Below are positions 24,713 to 33,261 of a DNA stretch of 64,000 nucleotides, piece after piece (position 1 is the first letter of the stretch; each line of letters opens with the position of its first letter). The notes under the pieces were generated by a model. It had not been told where the DNA came from. It did no database searches and saw only the letters and a program-made list of their open reading frames with translations. The stretch is taken from positions 1 through 64,000 of the forward strand of contig UREK01000007.1 in assembly GCA_900546845.1 (NCBI GenBank), in the 5' to 3' direction. The stretch comes from an uncultured Eubacteriales bacterium (GTDB lineage Bacteria; Bacillota; Clostridia; Christensenellales; CAG-138). Made by a program: the position numbers and the translations under genes.

Positions 24713-25276
24713 TTATGGCGCAAGGTGCTCCGCTTTCTTGCGCGCCTCCGGGAATGGGAGCAGCGGCTCCGGCACAGCCGGGTGCGCGCGAAGGAATTTT
24801 TCCATCCAGATCATATCCTTCCATGCGCCGAATTTATAGCCACATTTGGTGAAGTGCGCAACGGTTTGATAGCCGAGCTTGCGGTGAAACGCCTCGCTCC
24901 TCTCGTTGGGATAGGTGATGCAGGCATTGAGGTTCACGATGTTCTGGCGGCTGAGCCAGCGCTCCAGCTCCGCGTAAAGCAGCGTGCCTGTGCCGCGCCC
25001 AGCGCAGCCCATCTTCACATACACGGTGACTTCTACCGCCCAGTCGTAGGCAGGCCGCCCCTTGAACGGGCCGGCATACGCATAGCCGAGCACCGCGCCT
25101 TCTTCCTCCGCGACAAGGTAAGGATAGCGCGCGAGCGTCTTTTCCATGCGCGCGGCAAACTCCGCGGCGGAGGGTGCCTCATATTCAAACGTGACGTCCG
25201 TCGTCTCCACATATGGCTTGTAGAGCGCCGCCAGCGCGGGCGCGTCCGCAGGTTCCGCGATCCGGATCGTGACCAT
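24713..25276 (-). CDS. GNAT acetyltransferase, phosphinothricin-acetyltransferase-like
   Basis: A 187-residue N-acetyltransferase. The N-terminal IRIAEPADAPALAALY and the acetyl-CoA motif CAGRGTGTLLYAELE near residue 95, with the family segment ACITYPNERSEAFHRKLGY near 120, match the PAT/YwnH group, whose members acetylate small amines such as phosphinothricin or methionine sulfone. Start MVTIRIA is preceded by GGAGGGGAAGG. It lies 19 bp after the DHHW gene and ends in an imperfect stem-loop (about 24689-24742) shared with convergent nfo. Confidence 0.85.
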   Translation of the reverse strand: MVTIRIAEPADAPALAALYKPYVETTDVTFEYEAPSAAEFAARMEKTLARYPYLVAEEEGAVLGYAYAGPFKGRPAYDWAVEVTVYVKMGCAGRGTGTLLYAELERWLSRQNIVNLNACITYPNERSEAFHRKLGYQTVAHFTKCGYKFGAWKDMIWMEKFLRAHPAVPEPLLPFPEARKKAEHLAP

Positions 25277-25295
25277 GCCTTCCCCTCCGCTCCCG

Positions 25296-26711
25296 TTATT
25301 TGTCCGCGAGCGTAATTGTGCCCGCGTCATAACGCACGCCGTCCGCGAGGACGGTCACTTCGTATTTCCCTGAAAGGCGCTCCGGCAGCGTCAGGGAGAA
25401 GCCGCGCGGCGCGGCCATGCCGTCCGCAAGGGCCTCGGCCTGCTCCTCCAAAATGGGGAACGCCTCGTAGCAATGCGCCGCATCCCCTTGGCTGAGCAGC
25501 ACGAAGATGTGCTCCGGCTGGTCGGCGGCGTCAAAGCAGCCCGCAAGCTGCGTATAGCCGCCGCGCCCGTATTGCGTAAGCCGTGCCGCACCGGATTCCA
25601 TTCCTGCCAGCGCCGGCGCTTCCATCTCGTGTGCAGGCAGCAGCGGCGCGGCGGCGAGCAGGTTTTTGATGTTGCGTTCCACCAACTCGATGAACACCGC
25701 GTCCGGCGTTTCCGCATCGAGCAGCGTATAATTATATGGGAATTCCGCGCTGTATTTGACGCGGCCGAGGTTTGTGGAAAGGAGCGGCAGCAGCGCGTTC
25801 CCGAAGGAATCCCGGAACAGGTGCAGCGAGACGCCGTTTGCGCTGCTCGTGGTGCCGAAGGTCGTATCCTGCGCGGGGCGCGCGCCTTCATCGTAAGCAA
25901 AATCCGCTTCGATGCCGTAATCCGGCTCAGGACGGCCGCCCGCGAGGGCAGGCAAAACGAAATTATGCAGGTCGCCCGCGCCGTCGTAGACGGTCGTGGG
26001 CGTAAGGGAAGCGTAGGTTTCATATTCCGCGCCCGCGGCGACGCGTTCCATGATCGCGTTGTAGGCAAGGAGCGCGCCGCGCTCGTTCCAGTGGGTGTCC
26101 CGGTCGTGGTAAAGCTGGCCGTCGGCCTTATGGGCAAGGAGCAGCGCGGTGAAATCCACGGTGGGCACACCCGCCTCCGAGAGCGCCGCGTAAAGCCGCT
26201 CCCGGTTGCCTGATTCCCTGGTGGGGGCAAGGCGGGAAGGCATGTTCTCCGGGTAGACGGTGTTCTTGTTCGGCGCGATGGAGAACGTGAACGCAATCCC
26301 CCGCGCCTCGCACCAGGCCTGCTCGATGCGGAGGCACGCGGCGATGCGGGCGATCTCCTCAGCGGAAAGCAGATTGCGCCCGAGGTAATCATCGAGCGTT
26401 TCGGAATAGAACAGCATGCCGTTTTTCCCTACGATCACTTTCTCGTTGAGCGTATCCCCAAGGAGTGCCATCGTGAGGCCGTGGAAGGCCGTGACCATCT
26501 CCTCCCGGAAGCCGAAATGATCCTCGAAGTAATCGTCGAATTCCGCCGGGAAGGATAGGTTCAGCCCATCCCGCCCAAAGAGCGAGGCACGCCGCGCAAG
26601 GGGGCGGTTTTCCCGGTTTTCCGCTTCGTAGCCGCATAGCAGCGCCGCGGTGGGCAGCAGGCAGAGCGCGAGAAACGCGGCGATGAAGGCGATATAGAAC
26701 GGTTTCTTCAT
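25296..26711 (-). CDS. DHHW-family (AlgJ/AlgX-like) exported protein
   Basis: A 471-residue protein with an N-terminal signal anchor (about 5-27) and an SGNH/AlgX-type hydrolase region: the asparagine block region VIVGKNGMLFY near residue 91 and the signature HDRDTHWNERG near 203, then HLFRDSFGNALLP near 302 with the putative nucleophile Ser. It probably transfers acyl groups to a wall polysaccharide outside the cell, taking them from the MBOAT protein encoded just upstream (15 bp). The polymer is not known. Confidence 0.85.
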   Translation of the reverse strand: MKKPFYIAFIAAFLALCLLPTAALLCGYEAENRENRPLARRASLFGRDGLNLSFPAEFDDYFEDHFGFREEMVTAFHGLTMALLGDTLNEKVIVGKNGMLFYSETLDDYLGRNLLSAEEIARIAACLRIEQAWCEARGIAFTFSIAPNKNTVYPENMPSRLAPTRESGNRERLYAALSEAGVPTVDFTALLLAHKADGQLYHDRDTHWNERGALLAYNAIMERVAAGAEYETYASLTPTTVYDGAGDLHNFVLPALAGGRPEPDYGIEADFAYDEGARPAQDTTFGTTSSANGVSLHLFRDSFGNALLPLLSTNLGRVKYSAEFPYNYTLLDAETPDAVFIELVERNIKNLLAAAPLLPAHEMEAPALAGMESGAARLTQYGRGGYTQLAGCFDAADQPEHIFVLLSQGDAAHCYEAFPILEEQAEALADGMAAPRGFSLTLPERLSGKYEVTVLADGVRYDAGTITLADK

Positions 26712-26726
26712 AAAAAGAACCCCTCC

Positions 26727-28130
26727 TTAAAAGCGGAAATAAATGAACGGGTTATAGGCCGCCGTGGCAAGGCAAAGCACGCTGAGCACGGCGAGGAGAT
26801 ACGCGGCGGCGTAAACTGTGCCTTCCCAGGCAGGGCGGCGGGCGCTTAAGCGTTCCCCGAGGCGGTGCATGAGCGGCGTACAGGCGAGGGCCGAAACGGC
26901 AAGCGCTGCAAGGCTCAGCGGTGTTGCGAGGGCGGAAAGCTCTGCAAGCGCGGCGGGGGAGAGGCTCCACCCCGCAAACATGCGCCCGATGAGGGCGAAC
27001 GCCTGCGCCATGCTCTCCGCACGGAAGAACACGAAGCCGGCCGTCACCGCGAGGAGGGTGTATGCGTGCCGGAGCGCGCGCGGCCACTTCATGGGCTTGA
27101 GCGCGCCATAGGATTCGAGCATCAGGAAGCCGCCGTGATACAGGCCCCAGAAAGCGAAATTCCAGCTTGCGCCATGCCAGAGGCCGGTCAAAAGGAAAAC
27201 GATGAGCTTATTCACCCCTGTGCGCAGCCTGCCCTTGCGGTTGCCGCCAAGCGGGATATACACATACTCCCGGAACCAGGTGGAAAGCGAGATATGCCAC
27301 CTGCGCCAGAACTCCTGCATGGTACCTGCGACGTAGGGGTAGTTGAAGTTTTCCTTGAATTCAAAGCCGAAGGCGAGGCCGAGGCCGATGGCCATATCCG
27401 AATAGCCGGAGAAATCGAAATAGATCTGGAAAAGATAAGAGAGCGCGCCAAGCCAGGCCGTGGGCGCGGCGACGGCCGAAAGGGGCAGCGCGTAGACCGC
27501 GTCCGCCGTAATCGCAAGCGTATTGGCGACGAGCACCTTTTTGGCAAGGCCGAAGCAGAAGCGCCGGAAGCCTGCGGCCGTTTTTTCGGTGGTGACGGTG
27601 CGGCAGCGGAGCTGCTCGTCCACGTCGTGATATTTCACGATTGGCCCTGCGATGAGCTGCGGGAAGAGCGCGATATAGAGCAAAACGTTGAAATAGTTCC
27701 GGGAAAGGCACGCGTCGCCGCGATATACGTCCAGCACGTAGCTCATGGCCTGGAATGTGAAGAACGAAATGCCGATGGGCAGCGCGATGCCGGGCAGCGG
27801 AAGCACGAGGCCGAGCGCCCCGTTCAGGCTCCCGATGAGGAAATCCGTATACTTAAAAAAGACGAGCGTGCCGGCGCTCCAAACAACCGCAGCGCCGCAC
27901 CAGAAGCGCCGCTTCCCCGGGAAGCGCGCCATGGCGAGCGCCGCGAGGTAGTTCACAAGCGTCGTGAGGAGCATCAGCAGCACGTAAACAGGCTCGCCCC
28001 AGGCGTAAAACAGCAGCGAGGCGAGCAGCAGGAGCGCATTGCTCCAGCGGGTGCTGCGCCTGCACAGCAGGTTCACGAGGAACGCTGCCGGCAGGAACAG
28101 GAAAAGGAATGTAGGGGAGCTGAAAACCAT
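26727..28130 (-). CDS. MBOAT O-acyltransferase (AlgI/DltB/PatA type)
   Basis: A 467-residue polytopic membrane protein with about ten hydrophobic segments. Family hallmarks include LPIGISFFTFQAMSYVLDVYRG near residue 116, FSGYSDMAIGLGLAFGF near 240, and the catalytic His in LWHGASWNFAFWGLYHGG near 316. It moves acyl (usually acetyl) groups across the membrane to an exported acceptor together with the DHHW protein. It is the standard two-gene O-acetylation module; the start MVFSSPTFLFLFLP is the usual family start. Confidence 0.93.
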   Translation of the reverse strand: MVFSSPTFLFLFLPAAFLVNLLCRRSTRWSNALLLLASLLFYAWGEPVYVLLMLLTTLVNYLAALAMARFPGKRRFWCGAAVVWSAGTLVFFKYTDFLIGSLNGALGLVLPLPGIALPIGISFFTFQAMSYVLDVYRGDACLSRNYFNVLLYIALFPQLIAGPIVKYHDVDEQLRCRTVTTEKTAAGFRRFCFGLAKKVLVANTLAITADAVYALPLSAVAAPTAWLGALSYLFQIYFDFSGYSDMAIGLGLAFGFEFKENFNYPYVAGTMQEFWRRWHISLSTWFREYVYIPLGGNRKGRLRTGVNKLIVFLLTGLWHGASWNFAFWGLYHGGFLMLESYGALKPMKWPRALRHAYTLLAVTAGFVFFRAESMAQAFALIGRMFAGWSLSPAALAELSALATPLSLAALAVSALACTPLMHRLGERLSARRPAWEGTVYAAAYLLAVLSVLCLATAAYNPFIYFRF

Positions 28131-28148
28131 GGTTTACCCCGCGCAAAC

Positions 28149-28679
28149 TCAATAGCTGGGGGAATAGATGTAGATCGTGCTCACCGCGTCGCCCGCAAAC
28201 TCGAATTGGATGCGTTCGGCTTGGATGTCCGAAGGGTCGTTGGTGGTAGAATAGGTGATGTAGCCATCGTCGAAATAGTCCGCACCGTAAAGCTCCGTCA
28301 AGGCAGAGAGCGCGTCGCCCACCTTCGCGCCGCGCAGCGTCGCGTAGGTGTCGCCGGTCAGCGTGATCATCTCGGTCACGTCCTTGCCGTCCACCGGCAC
28401 AGTGTTTACCGTGATGCCAGGGTAAGCGTAGGTCTTATCCTTGCCGTCGTAGACGCAGCTCACCATTTCGGAATACTCGTAACCGTCGCCCAGGGCGGCG
28501 AGCAGCGCGGCGCTGTCCTCACGCAGGTAATATACCTTGCCGCCGACCTCGATGCCGAGGTCCTTTTCGGAGAATGCGCCAGTGGGCGCGGCGGCAGCGG
28601 GCTCTCCGCCGCAGGCCGCCACGACGCAGAGCATCAGCAGTACGGCGATGGAAAGGGAAAGGTTCTTTTTCAGTCTCAT
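28149..28679 (-). CDS. Small lipoprotein of unknown function
   Basis: A 176-residue lipoprotein. Signal peptide with lipobox VVAAC (Cys near residue 24) and a soluble region with no recognised domain; the pattern of short strands (GIEVGGKVYYL, YEYSEMVSCVYDG, YAYPGITVNT, GDTYATLRGAKVGDALSAL) suggests a compact beta-rich fold. AGGAGG precedes the start MRLKKN. It sits 18 bp before the MBOAT gene in the same orientation, so it probably acts at the envelope with that module. Confidence 0.8.
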   Translation of the reverse strand: MRLKKNLSLSIAVLLMLCVVAACGGEPAAAAPTGAFSEKDLGIEVGGKVYYLREDSAALLAALGDGYEYSEMVSCVYDGKDKTYAYPGITVNTVPVDGKDVTEMITLTGDTYATLRGAKVGDALSALTELYGADYFDDGYITYSTTNDPSDIQAERIQFEFAGDAVSTIYIYSPSY

Positions 28680-28713
28680 CGGGGGAAACCTCCTTTGTGT
28701 TTGCAAAATGTGT

Positions 28714-29802
28714 TCAGCGGCCATTTTCGGGCAGCTCTTCAAACGGAAGCATCGTGACGCGGGAAAGGTCGATGTCCGTGGTCATGTATTTCTTGCTGTC
28801 GGTGTCGGAAAAATGCCACCATTCGCTCTTGATGGGGTTGAAGCCGCACTCGGCCATCACATCGGTCATATACTTGACGTTGGCGCTCTGCTCTTCCGTC
28901 CAGGTCTTGCAGGTGCGCGCGGATTCCTCGGAAAACGTGTGCATGGGCGTGGGGAAATCGAGCTCGAGGCCCGTTGCGTCGTCGATGAGGGCGATGTCCA
29001 CCGCCGCGCCGCGGTTGTGGTTGGAGGCCGTGGTGGAAGGATCCGCGATCCAGTGTTTGTTCTGCACGATCTCAAACAGGCGGCGCTGCGCGGAGAGCGG
29101 GCGGTAAGCGTCGTAGACCTTGAGCGTGTAGCCATCCGCCTTGAAGACATCCCAGGCTTTCACGAGCTTCTTGGCCGTGCCGCGCTGCAAAAGGAACACG
29201 GTGCGGCCATAGAGCGGCTCGCCCACGACATTGTTTTCCGTGTTGAAAAGCTGTTCATACTGCGCGTCCGGCAGGTAGAGCTTGAGATCCACGAGCTCGT
29301 TTTTGACCATCACCGGCGTTACCCCATCGTCCTCATAGACGGGGAGGCCGGTCGGGATGTCGATCTTCTGCCCGGTTTCCGGCGGGACGCAGGCATAGAG
29401 CACCGTCTCCTCCGGGACAAGATATTCCGCATAGCAGTAGGCCTCTGTGCCGTCCAAAAGCTGCACGCGGCTGAACTCGCCCTCCGCGCCTAGGTAATAG
29501 ACGGCCTCCTCATAAAGGAGCTGGCCGATGATGTTCCCGCTGTCCGCGGTGGAGGGGGAGGAGCGCACGTTGAGCTCGCTGACGCGAACCTTGTAAAGCG
29601 GGCCGGGCGGCGGCGTAGGCGTAGGCACGGGCGTTGCGGTCGGGGCGGGCGTTTCCGTGGGCGCGGGCGTCTCAAGCTGCCTCGCAGGGATGGGCGTCAG
29701 GTCGATCGCCCCCGTGCCGTCCGGCTCAGTGGGCGGCTGGGCAGCGGGCGCGCAGGCCGTGCACAGCAGCAGGAGCGCGAGAAGCAGCGCGGATAAACGC
29801 AT
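28714..29802 (-). CDS. Lipoprotein with SH3 domain and VanX/DdpX-like D-Ala-D-Ala dipeptidase domain
   Basis: A 362-residue envelope protein: lipobox LCTAC (Cys near residue 16), a Pro/Thr linker (about 40-70), an SH3b-like domain (about 75-135, VSELNVRSSPS), then a peptidase M15D domain. Zinc and catalytic motifs are visible: YDAYRPLSAQ near 227, SNHNRGAAVDIAL near 257 (SxHxxGxAxD) and SEWWHFS near 321 (ExxH). It should hydrolyse D-Ala-D-Ala or D-Ala-capped stem peptides. Start MRLS has AAAGGAGG 7 bp upstream. It neighbours an L,D-transpeptidase that uses such stems. Confidence 0.87.
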   Translation of the reverse strand: MRLSALLLALLLLCTACAPAAQPPTEPDGTGAIDLTPIPARQLETPAPTETPAPTATPVPTPTPPPGPLYKVRVSELNVRSSPSTADSGNIIGQLLYEEAVYYLGAEGEFSRVQLLDGTEAYCYAEYLVPEETVLYACVPPETGQKIDIPTGLPVYEDDGVTPVMVKNELVDLKLYLPDAQYEQLFNTENNVVGEPLYGRTVFLLQRGTAKKLVKAWDVFKADGYTLKVYDAYRPLSAQRRLFEIVQNKHWIADPSTTASNHNRGAAVDIALIDDATGLELDFPTPMHTFSEESARTCKTWTEEQSANVKYMTDVMAECGFNPIKSEWWHFSDTDSKKYMTTDIDLSRVTMLPFEELPENGR

Positions 29803-29841
29803 AGCGGAGCCTCCTTTCATGATTCGGATGGAAAAGCGGCT

Positions 29842-30726
29842 TTAATCCCCCGCTTCGATGTCCGTCGGGTCGTAACGCTTGCCGTTGCGGCTGGGCACCT
29901 CGTCGCTCGTGGTGCCCTTGGGGGAGCCGTTTACGATCTCGAGCACCGTGCCTTCCGGGCAGTTTTCGTAGATGAAGCGCGCGGCTTCGGTCACCATCCG
30001 GAGGCAGCCGCCCGTGGAGGATTTGCCGATGCCGAGCTCGCCGTCGTAATACTTGGGCCACATATAGCCGTTGTTCTCCTCGCCATAGAGCGGGGAGTGG
30101 ATGTAGAGCCGGTTGTGGTAGCGCGTGGCAAACTGCACGAAGCCGCCGTCCGGGAATTCATGCCAGCGCTCGCGGTCGCCGCCCAGGGTGAAGGTGCCGG
30201 CGGGCGTTTTGTTCCCGCCGTGGGCGATGCGGTAGGTCTTATATACCTCGGAATACGCGCCGTCCGCGCCCTTCTCATAGATGGTGAGGGTGTAGGAACC
30301 TTTTTCCACATAGAGATAATAGGGCAGGTCATCCCCGGTGGAGGGGATGGGCGTTTCCGACGGAGCCTCGGTTTGGGCTGGGGCTTCGGTCTGTGCGGGC
30401 GGCACGGTCTGCGTTGGCGCCTCGGTCTTGAGCGGAGCCTGCGTCTGCGGGGCCTGTGTAGCCTGTGCGGGCACGGCGGAAGTTTCGGGCGTTTCCGTGG
30501 GCATGGGAACGGCAGGGTTCGCGCCGGCGGGCGTGCCGAGGATGAGCGGGGCAAGCGTTTCGGCCGGCGTAGGTGCAGCCGGGCTGCCCGTTTCGTCCGG
30601 AACGCCGATGTCGATCACGCCATCGCCATTTGCGGAGACGGCTGCGCGTGGCGCGCATGCGCCGAGGGAAAGCAGCAGCAGGCATGCGAGCAGCGCGGAA
30701 AAGATGCGAAGGTATTTCAACTTCAA
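29842..30726 (-). CDS. L,D-transpeptidase (YkuD domain) lipoprotein
   Basis: A 294-residue lipoprotein: lipobox LSLGAC (Cys near residue 24), a long Pro/Thr/Ala/Gln-rich spacer (about 48-130), then a YkuD domain with GTFTLGG near 178, the His of YIHSPLYG near 212 and the catalytic site SSTGGCLRM near 238 (HxxG...SxGCxR). It makes 3-3 cross-links or anchors wall proteins in peptidoglycan. It is the first gene of the minus-strand envelope cluster and lies directly beyond repeat copy C. Confidence 0.92.
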   Translation of the reverse strand: MKLKYLRIFSALLACLLLLSLGACAPRAAVSANGDGVIDIGVPDETGSPAAPTPAETLAPLILGTPAGANPAVPMPTETPETSAVPAQATQAPQTQAPLKTEAPTQTVPPAQTEAPAQTEAPSETPIPSTGDDLPYYLYVEKGSYTLTIYEKGADGAYSEVYKTYRIAHGGNKTPAGTFTLGGDRERWHEFPDGGFVQFATRYHNRLYIHSPLYGEENNGYMWPKYYDGELGIGKSSTGGCLRMVTEAARFIYENCPEGTVLEIVNGSPKGTTSDEVPSRNGKRYDPTDIEAGD

Positions 30727-30847
30727 GCCTCCTTGAAAAGTGCGTCATAATATCTCATAATAGTTTACTACAACGCGGCGGCGCTGTCACCAGCCCGAAG
30801 AAAAAACGGCTGCCCTGCCGAAGAATGTTTACAAACCGGGAAAGAGA

Positions 30848-30868
30848 AGGGCGCGCTGCGCGCGCCCT
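30848..30868. terminator. Left hairpin bordering repeat copy C
   Basis: AGGGCGCGC-TGC-GCGCGCCCT. On the minus strand it is the distal hairpin after the GTPase gene and runs into a pyrimidine-rich CTTCTCTTT, so it is the functional terminator. Confidence 0.8.
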
Positions 30869-30871
30869 GTT

Positions 30872-31067
30872 GCTTGTCGAAAAAGTCTCTCCGGGATTGT
30901 CAAGGGCCGCAGCCCTTGACTTTCAATCGCGAGCAGCGACCTGTGCGGTGCGAGCGAAAAGCCTTGCGCCGCAAGGCTTTCTTTACACGGAGCGCTGGCC
31001 GCGCCATCGGCGCAAGCGCGGCGTGTATTTCTCGATCAAGTGGCATCTGCCACTTGATCGACAGCCT
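30872..31067. repeat. 196-bp repeat, copy C
   Basis: The same length and nearly the same sequence as copy B. In the terminal stem the pair A-T of copy B is C-G here (CGATCAAGTGG...CCACTTGATCG, 31032-31059), a compensatory change that keeps the stem. It lies between the L,D-transpeptidase gene and the 3' end of the minus-strand GTPase gene. Confidence 0.9.
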
Positions 31068-31092
31068 GCAGGGCGCGCTGCGCGCGCCCTGC
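31068..31092. terminator. Right hairpin bordering repeat copy C
   Basis: The same stem as 30848-30868 (AGGGCGCGC-TGC-GCGCGCCCT), extended by one GC dinucleotide on each side, only 6 bp after the GTPase stop codon on the minus strand. Confidence 0.85.
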
Positions 31093-31098
31093 ATATCC

Positions 31099-32046
31099 TC
31101 AATAAAACGTCGCCACTTCTTCCTCCGGCTTTTCCGCTGGTTCGACGGAGAGTGCTGTCAGCACTGGCCCCTTTGTGCCGTAAGCCTTGTGATATTCGAT
31201 GGAGACCTTCGCCGTGAGGGTTACCCAGTCCCGCTTGTGGAGCGTTGCCGCCTCCGGCCATTTACAGACGAGCGCGGCGTACTTGATGTCATTCACACAG
31301 CAGGTCATCACGTGGCGGCCAACGATGAACACATCCTTGCCGAGCTTGGGCGAAAGCGCCACGACGCCTTTGAAGCGAACGGTTCTGCCGGAATATTTCC
31401 CTGCATCCTCGGTGATGTCGCGGTACCAGAGGGCATAGTCCCCATCCGCGATCTCGATGATAGGCGCGTTGAGGTCAAAAGGCAGCGGATCCTCGATCTC
31501 GTCGTATTCCACCTTGCCGTTCGGGTATTCAAATGCGATGTTCGTCCGGCGCGACGTTGCGCGGACGATCTTGTGGAACATGAGCTTGTCGGTTTCATCG
31601 CTCGCGCGGTTGAATACCACAAGTTCACAGCTTTTGAGCTTGTCCACCACGAGCGGACGCATGTTCGAGTTGTAATTCAAAAATGTGCGCGCGTCCACGA
31701 ACAGGAACTCCTGATAGATGCTCCAATCCTCCGGCATGTGCTGATAGAGCGAATCCAGCATCCACATGCCGTTGTATTCCACGAGAACGCGGGTGGCCCT
31801 GTGCTTCTTTTGCAGCGCAGCAAGGCGCGTTGCGGCAAGGCCGCTTTCCTCCTCGATCATCTCGATGAACACGTTGCCGCCCGCGAAGGTATCCGGGGCA
31901 TATTCCTCCTCGCCCTCCTCGCACAGCAGCAGCAGTGTGCGTTCATCCGCGTTGAAGCGCTTATCCTCCAGCGTCTCCTGGATGAAACGCGTTTTTCCCG
32001 CTTCCAGGAAGCCGGTGAACAGATAAACCGGAATCTCCATAGCCAT
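31099..32046 (-). CDS. CobW-like GTP-binding protein with C-terminal OB-type domain
   Basis: A 315-residue protein whose N-terminal half resembles the CobW/COG0523 GTPase domain: P-loop GFLEAGKT near residue 12 and a Walker-B-like region VLVEYNGMW near 88. The GCxCC metal motif of the neighbour is absent. The C-terminal half (about 210-300, YSGRTVRFKGVVAL...DWVTLTAKVSIEY) resembles the DUF1980/YcgQ domain often found with such GTPases. It ends 6 bp before the repeat-C hairpin and starts 13 bp after its paralogue, so the two form one operon, probably for metal delivery. Confidence 0.8.
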   Translation of the reverse strand: MAMEIPVYLFTGFLEAGKTRFIQETLEDKRFNADERTLLLLCEEGEEEYAPDTFAGGNVFIEMIEEESGLAATRLAALQKKHRATRVLVEYNGMWMLDSLYQHMPEDWSIYQEFLFVDARTFLNYNSNMRPLVVDKLKSCELVVFNRASDETDKLMFHKIVRATSRRTNIAFEYPNGKVEYDEIEDPLPFDLNAPIIEIADGDYALWYRDITEDAGKYSGRTVRFKGVVALSPKLGKDVFIVGRHVMTCCVNDIKYAALVCKWPEAATLHKRDWVTLTAKVSIEYHKAYGTKGPVLTALSVEPAEKPEEEVATFY

Positions 32047-32058
32047 ACCGCCTCCGCG

Positions 32059-33162
32059 TCAGCGCGTCGGGAAGAGCGCCGCAAGCGCGGCTTCGTTGAG
32101 CTTTGAGCCGATCACGCAGAGCCTGCCAGTGATCGGCGCGGGGCCTTCGCGCACCTCGCTTTCGCCGGGCACAAGGTCAAAATGCAGCCACTTGCCGCAC
32201 GTGCAGGCGACCATGCCCTTTGCGCGGAGCACGAGGCCGTATTGCGCCTCATTGCTGAGCGCCGCGAGCGCGTTCTCGAGCTCTTCCCGGCTGAACTTGT
32301 GGGTCGTCTCGATTCCCCAGCTTACGAACACCTCGTCAGCATCGTGGCCATGATGGTGGTGATGGTCATGATGATGGCCGCAGGAACATGCCTCGTGCTC
32401 ATGGCCGTGTTCATGGTCATGGTCGTGCTCATGGCCGTGTTCGTGGTCATGGTCGTGCTCATGGCCGTGTTCGTGTTCATGTTCATGCTCATGATGATGG
32501 CCGCAGACGGGGCATACTTCATCTTCCTCCGATTCGGAAGCGAGCTGCGTCAGCGCAGCCGCGAGCGTATCCTTGCGCTCCATAGCGGCGAGGATCTGCG
32601 CGCCGTCAAGCTGATCCCAGGGGGTTGTGACGATCACGGCGGAGGGGTTATGCTCCCGGAGCAGCGCTACTGCCGTGGAGAGCTTGTCCTCCGGGATGGA
32701 ATCCGTGCGGGAAAGGACGATCGCGCCTGCATGCTCCACCTGGTCGTTGAAGAATTCGCCGAAGTTCTTCATGTACAGCTTGCACTTGTTGGCGTCCACT
32801 ACGGCGGTGAAGCTGTTGAGCGCAAGCTCCTTGGAGTCCACGCCCTGCACGGCGCGGATCACGTCGCTCAGCTTGCCTACGCCGGATGGTTCGATGAGGA
32901 TGCGGTCCGGTGCGAACTGGGAGAGCACCTTCTTGAGCGCTTCCGCAAAGTCGCCCACGAGGCTGCAGCAGATGCAGCCGGAGTTCATCTCGGTGATTTC
33001 CACGCCGGAATCCTGCAGAAACCCGCCGTCCACGGCGATCTCGCCGAATTCGTTTTCAATTAAAACAAGCTTTTCGCCCGCGTATGCTTCGCGGATCAGC
33101 TTTTTGATGAGCGTGGTTTTGCCGGCGCCCAGGAAACCGGAAAAAATATCGATTTTCGTCAT
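32059..33162 (-). CDS. COG0523 metallochaperone GTPase with large His-rich insert
   Basis: A 367-residue G3E GTPase of the CobW/ZNG1/YciC group. P-loop GFLGAGKTTL near residue 9, metal motif GCICC near 62, Mg-binding EPSG near 92 and base-binding SRTD near 150. Residues about 217-272 form a histidine/glutamate/aspartate-rich loop with two flanking CxxC/CxC pairs (CPVC, CSCG), encoded by about three 30-bp DNA repeats. The CobW C-terminal domain follows. Such proteins deliver or store zinc, cobalt or nickel. Its own promoter lies upstream; no clear Zur-type palindrome is seen. Confidence 0.92.
   Translation of the reverse strand: MTKIDIFSGFLGAGKTTLIKKLIREAYAGEKLVLIENEFGEIAVDGGFLQDSGVEITEMNSGCICCSLVGDFAEALKKVLSQFAPDRILIEPSGVGKLSDVIRAVQGVDSKELALNSFTAVVDANKCKLYMKNFGEFFNDQVEHAGAIVLSRTDSIPEDKLSTAVALLREHNPSAVIVTTPWDQLDGAQILAAMERKDTLAAALTQLASESEEDEVCPVCGHHHEHEHEHEHGHEHDHDHEHGHEHDHDHEHGHEHEACSCGHHHDHHHHHGHDADEVFVSWGIETTHKFSREELENALAALSNEAQYGLVLRAKGMVACTCGKWLHFDLVPGESEVREGPAPITGRLCVIGSKLNEAALAALFPTR
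32395..32500. repeat. In-frame tandem repeat coding the His-rich loop
   Basis: Units of about 30 bp (CTCATGGCCGTGTTCNTGG then TCATGGTCGTG) repeat about three times and then decay into TGTTCATG repeats. Being in frame, changes in copy number would alter the number of histidines without breaking the gene. Confidence 0.8.
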
Positions 33163-33210
33163 TCCATTTCTTCTTTCCGCAGCCCTTGCTGCATGTTTTT
33201 CTAACCCTGA

Positions 33211-33239
33211 ATTATAACGCTGAATCCCCGAAAATACAA
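33211..33239 (-). promoter_or_regulatory. Promoter of the GTPase pair
   Basis: On the minus strand TTGTAT and TATAAT with a 17-bp spacer; predicted start near 33204. Confidence 0.75.
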
Positions 33240-33261
33240 GCGGTGCGCTCGGAATTGAGCA

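Noticed and set aside
30874..32106. Long plus-strand frame crossing repeat C and the CobW-like gene
   Set aside because: It runs through two terminator-type hairpins and antisense to a gene with clear P-loop motifs.
32395..32520. Short regularly spaced repeats that might suggest a CRISPR array
   Set aside because: The repeats are in frame within the CobW-type gene, have no unique spacers, and encode the His-rich loop. No cas genes are present in the window.
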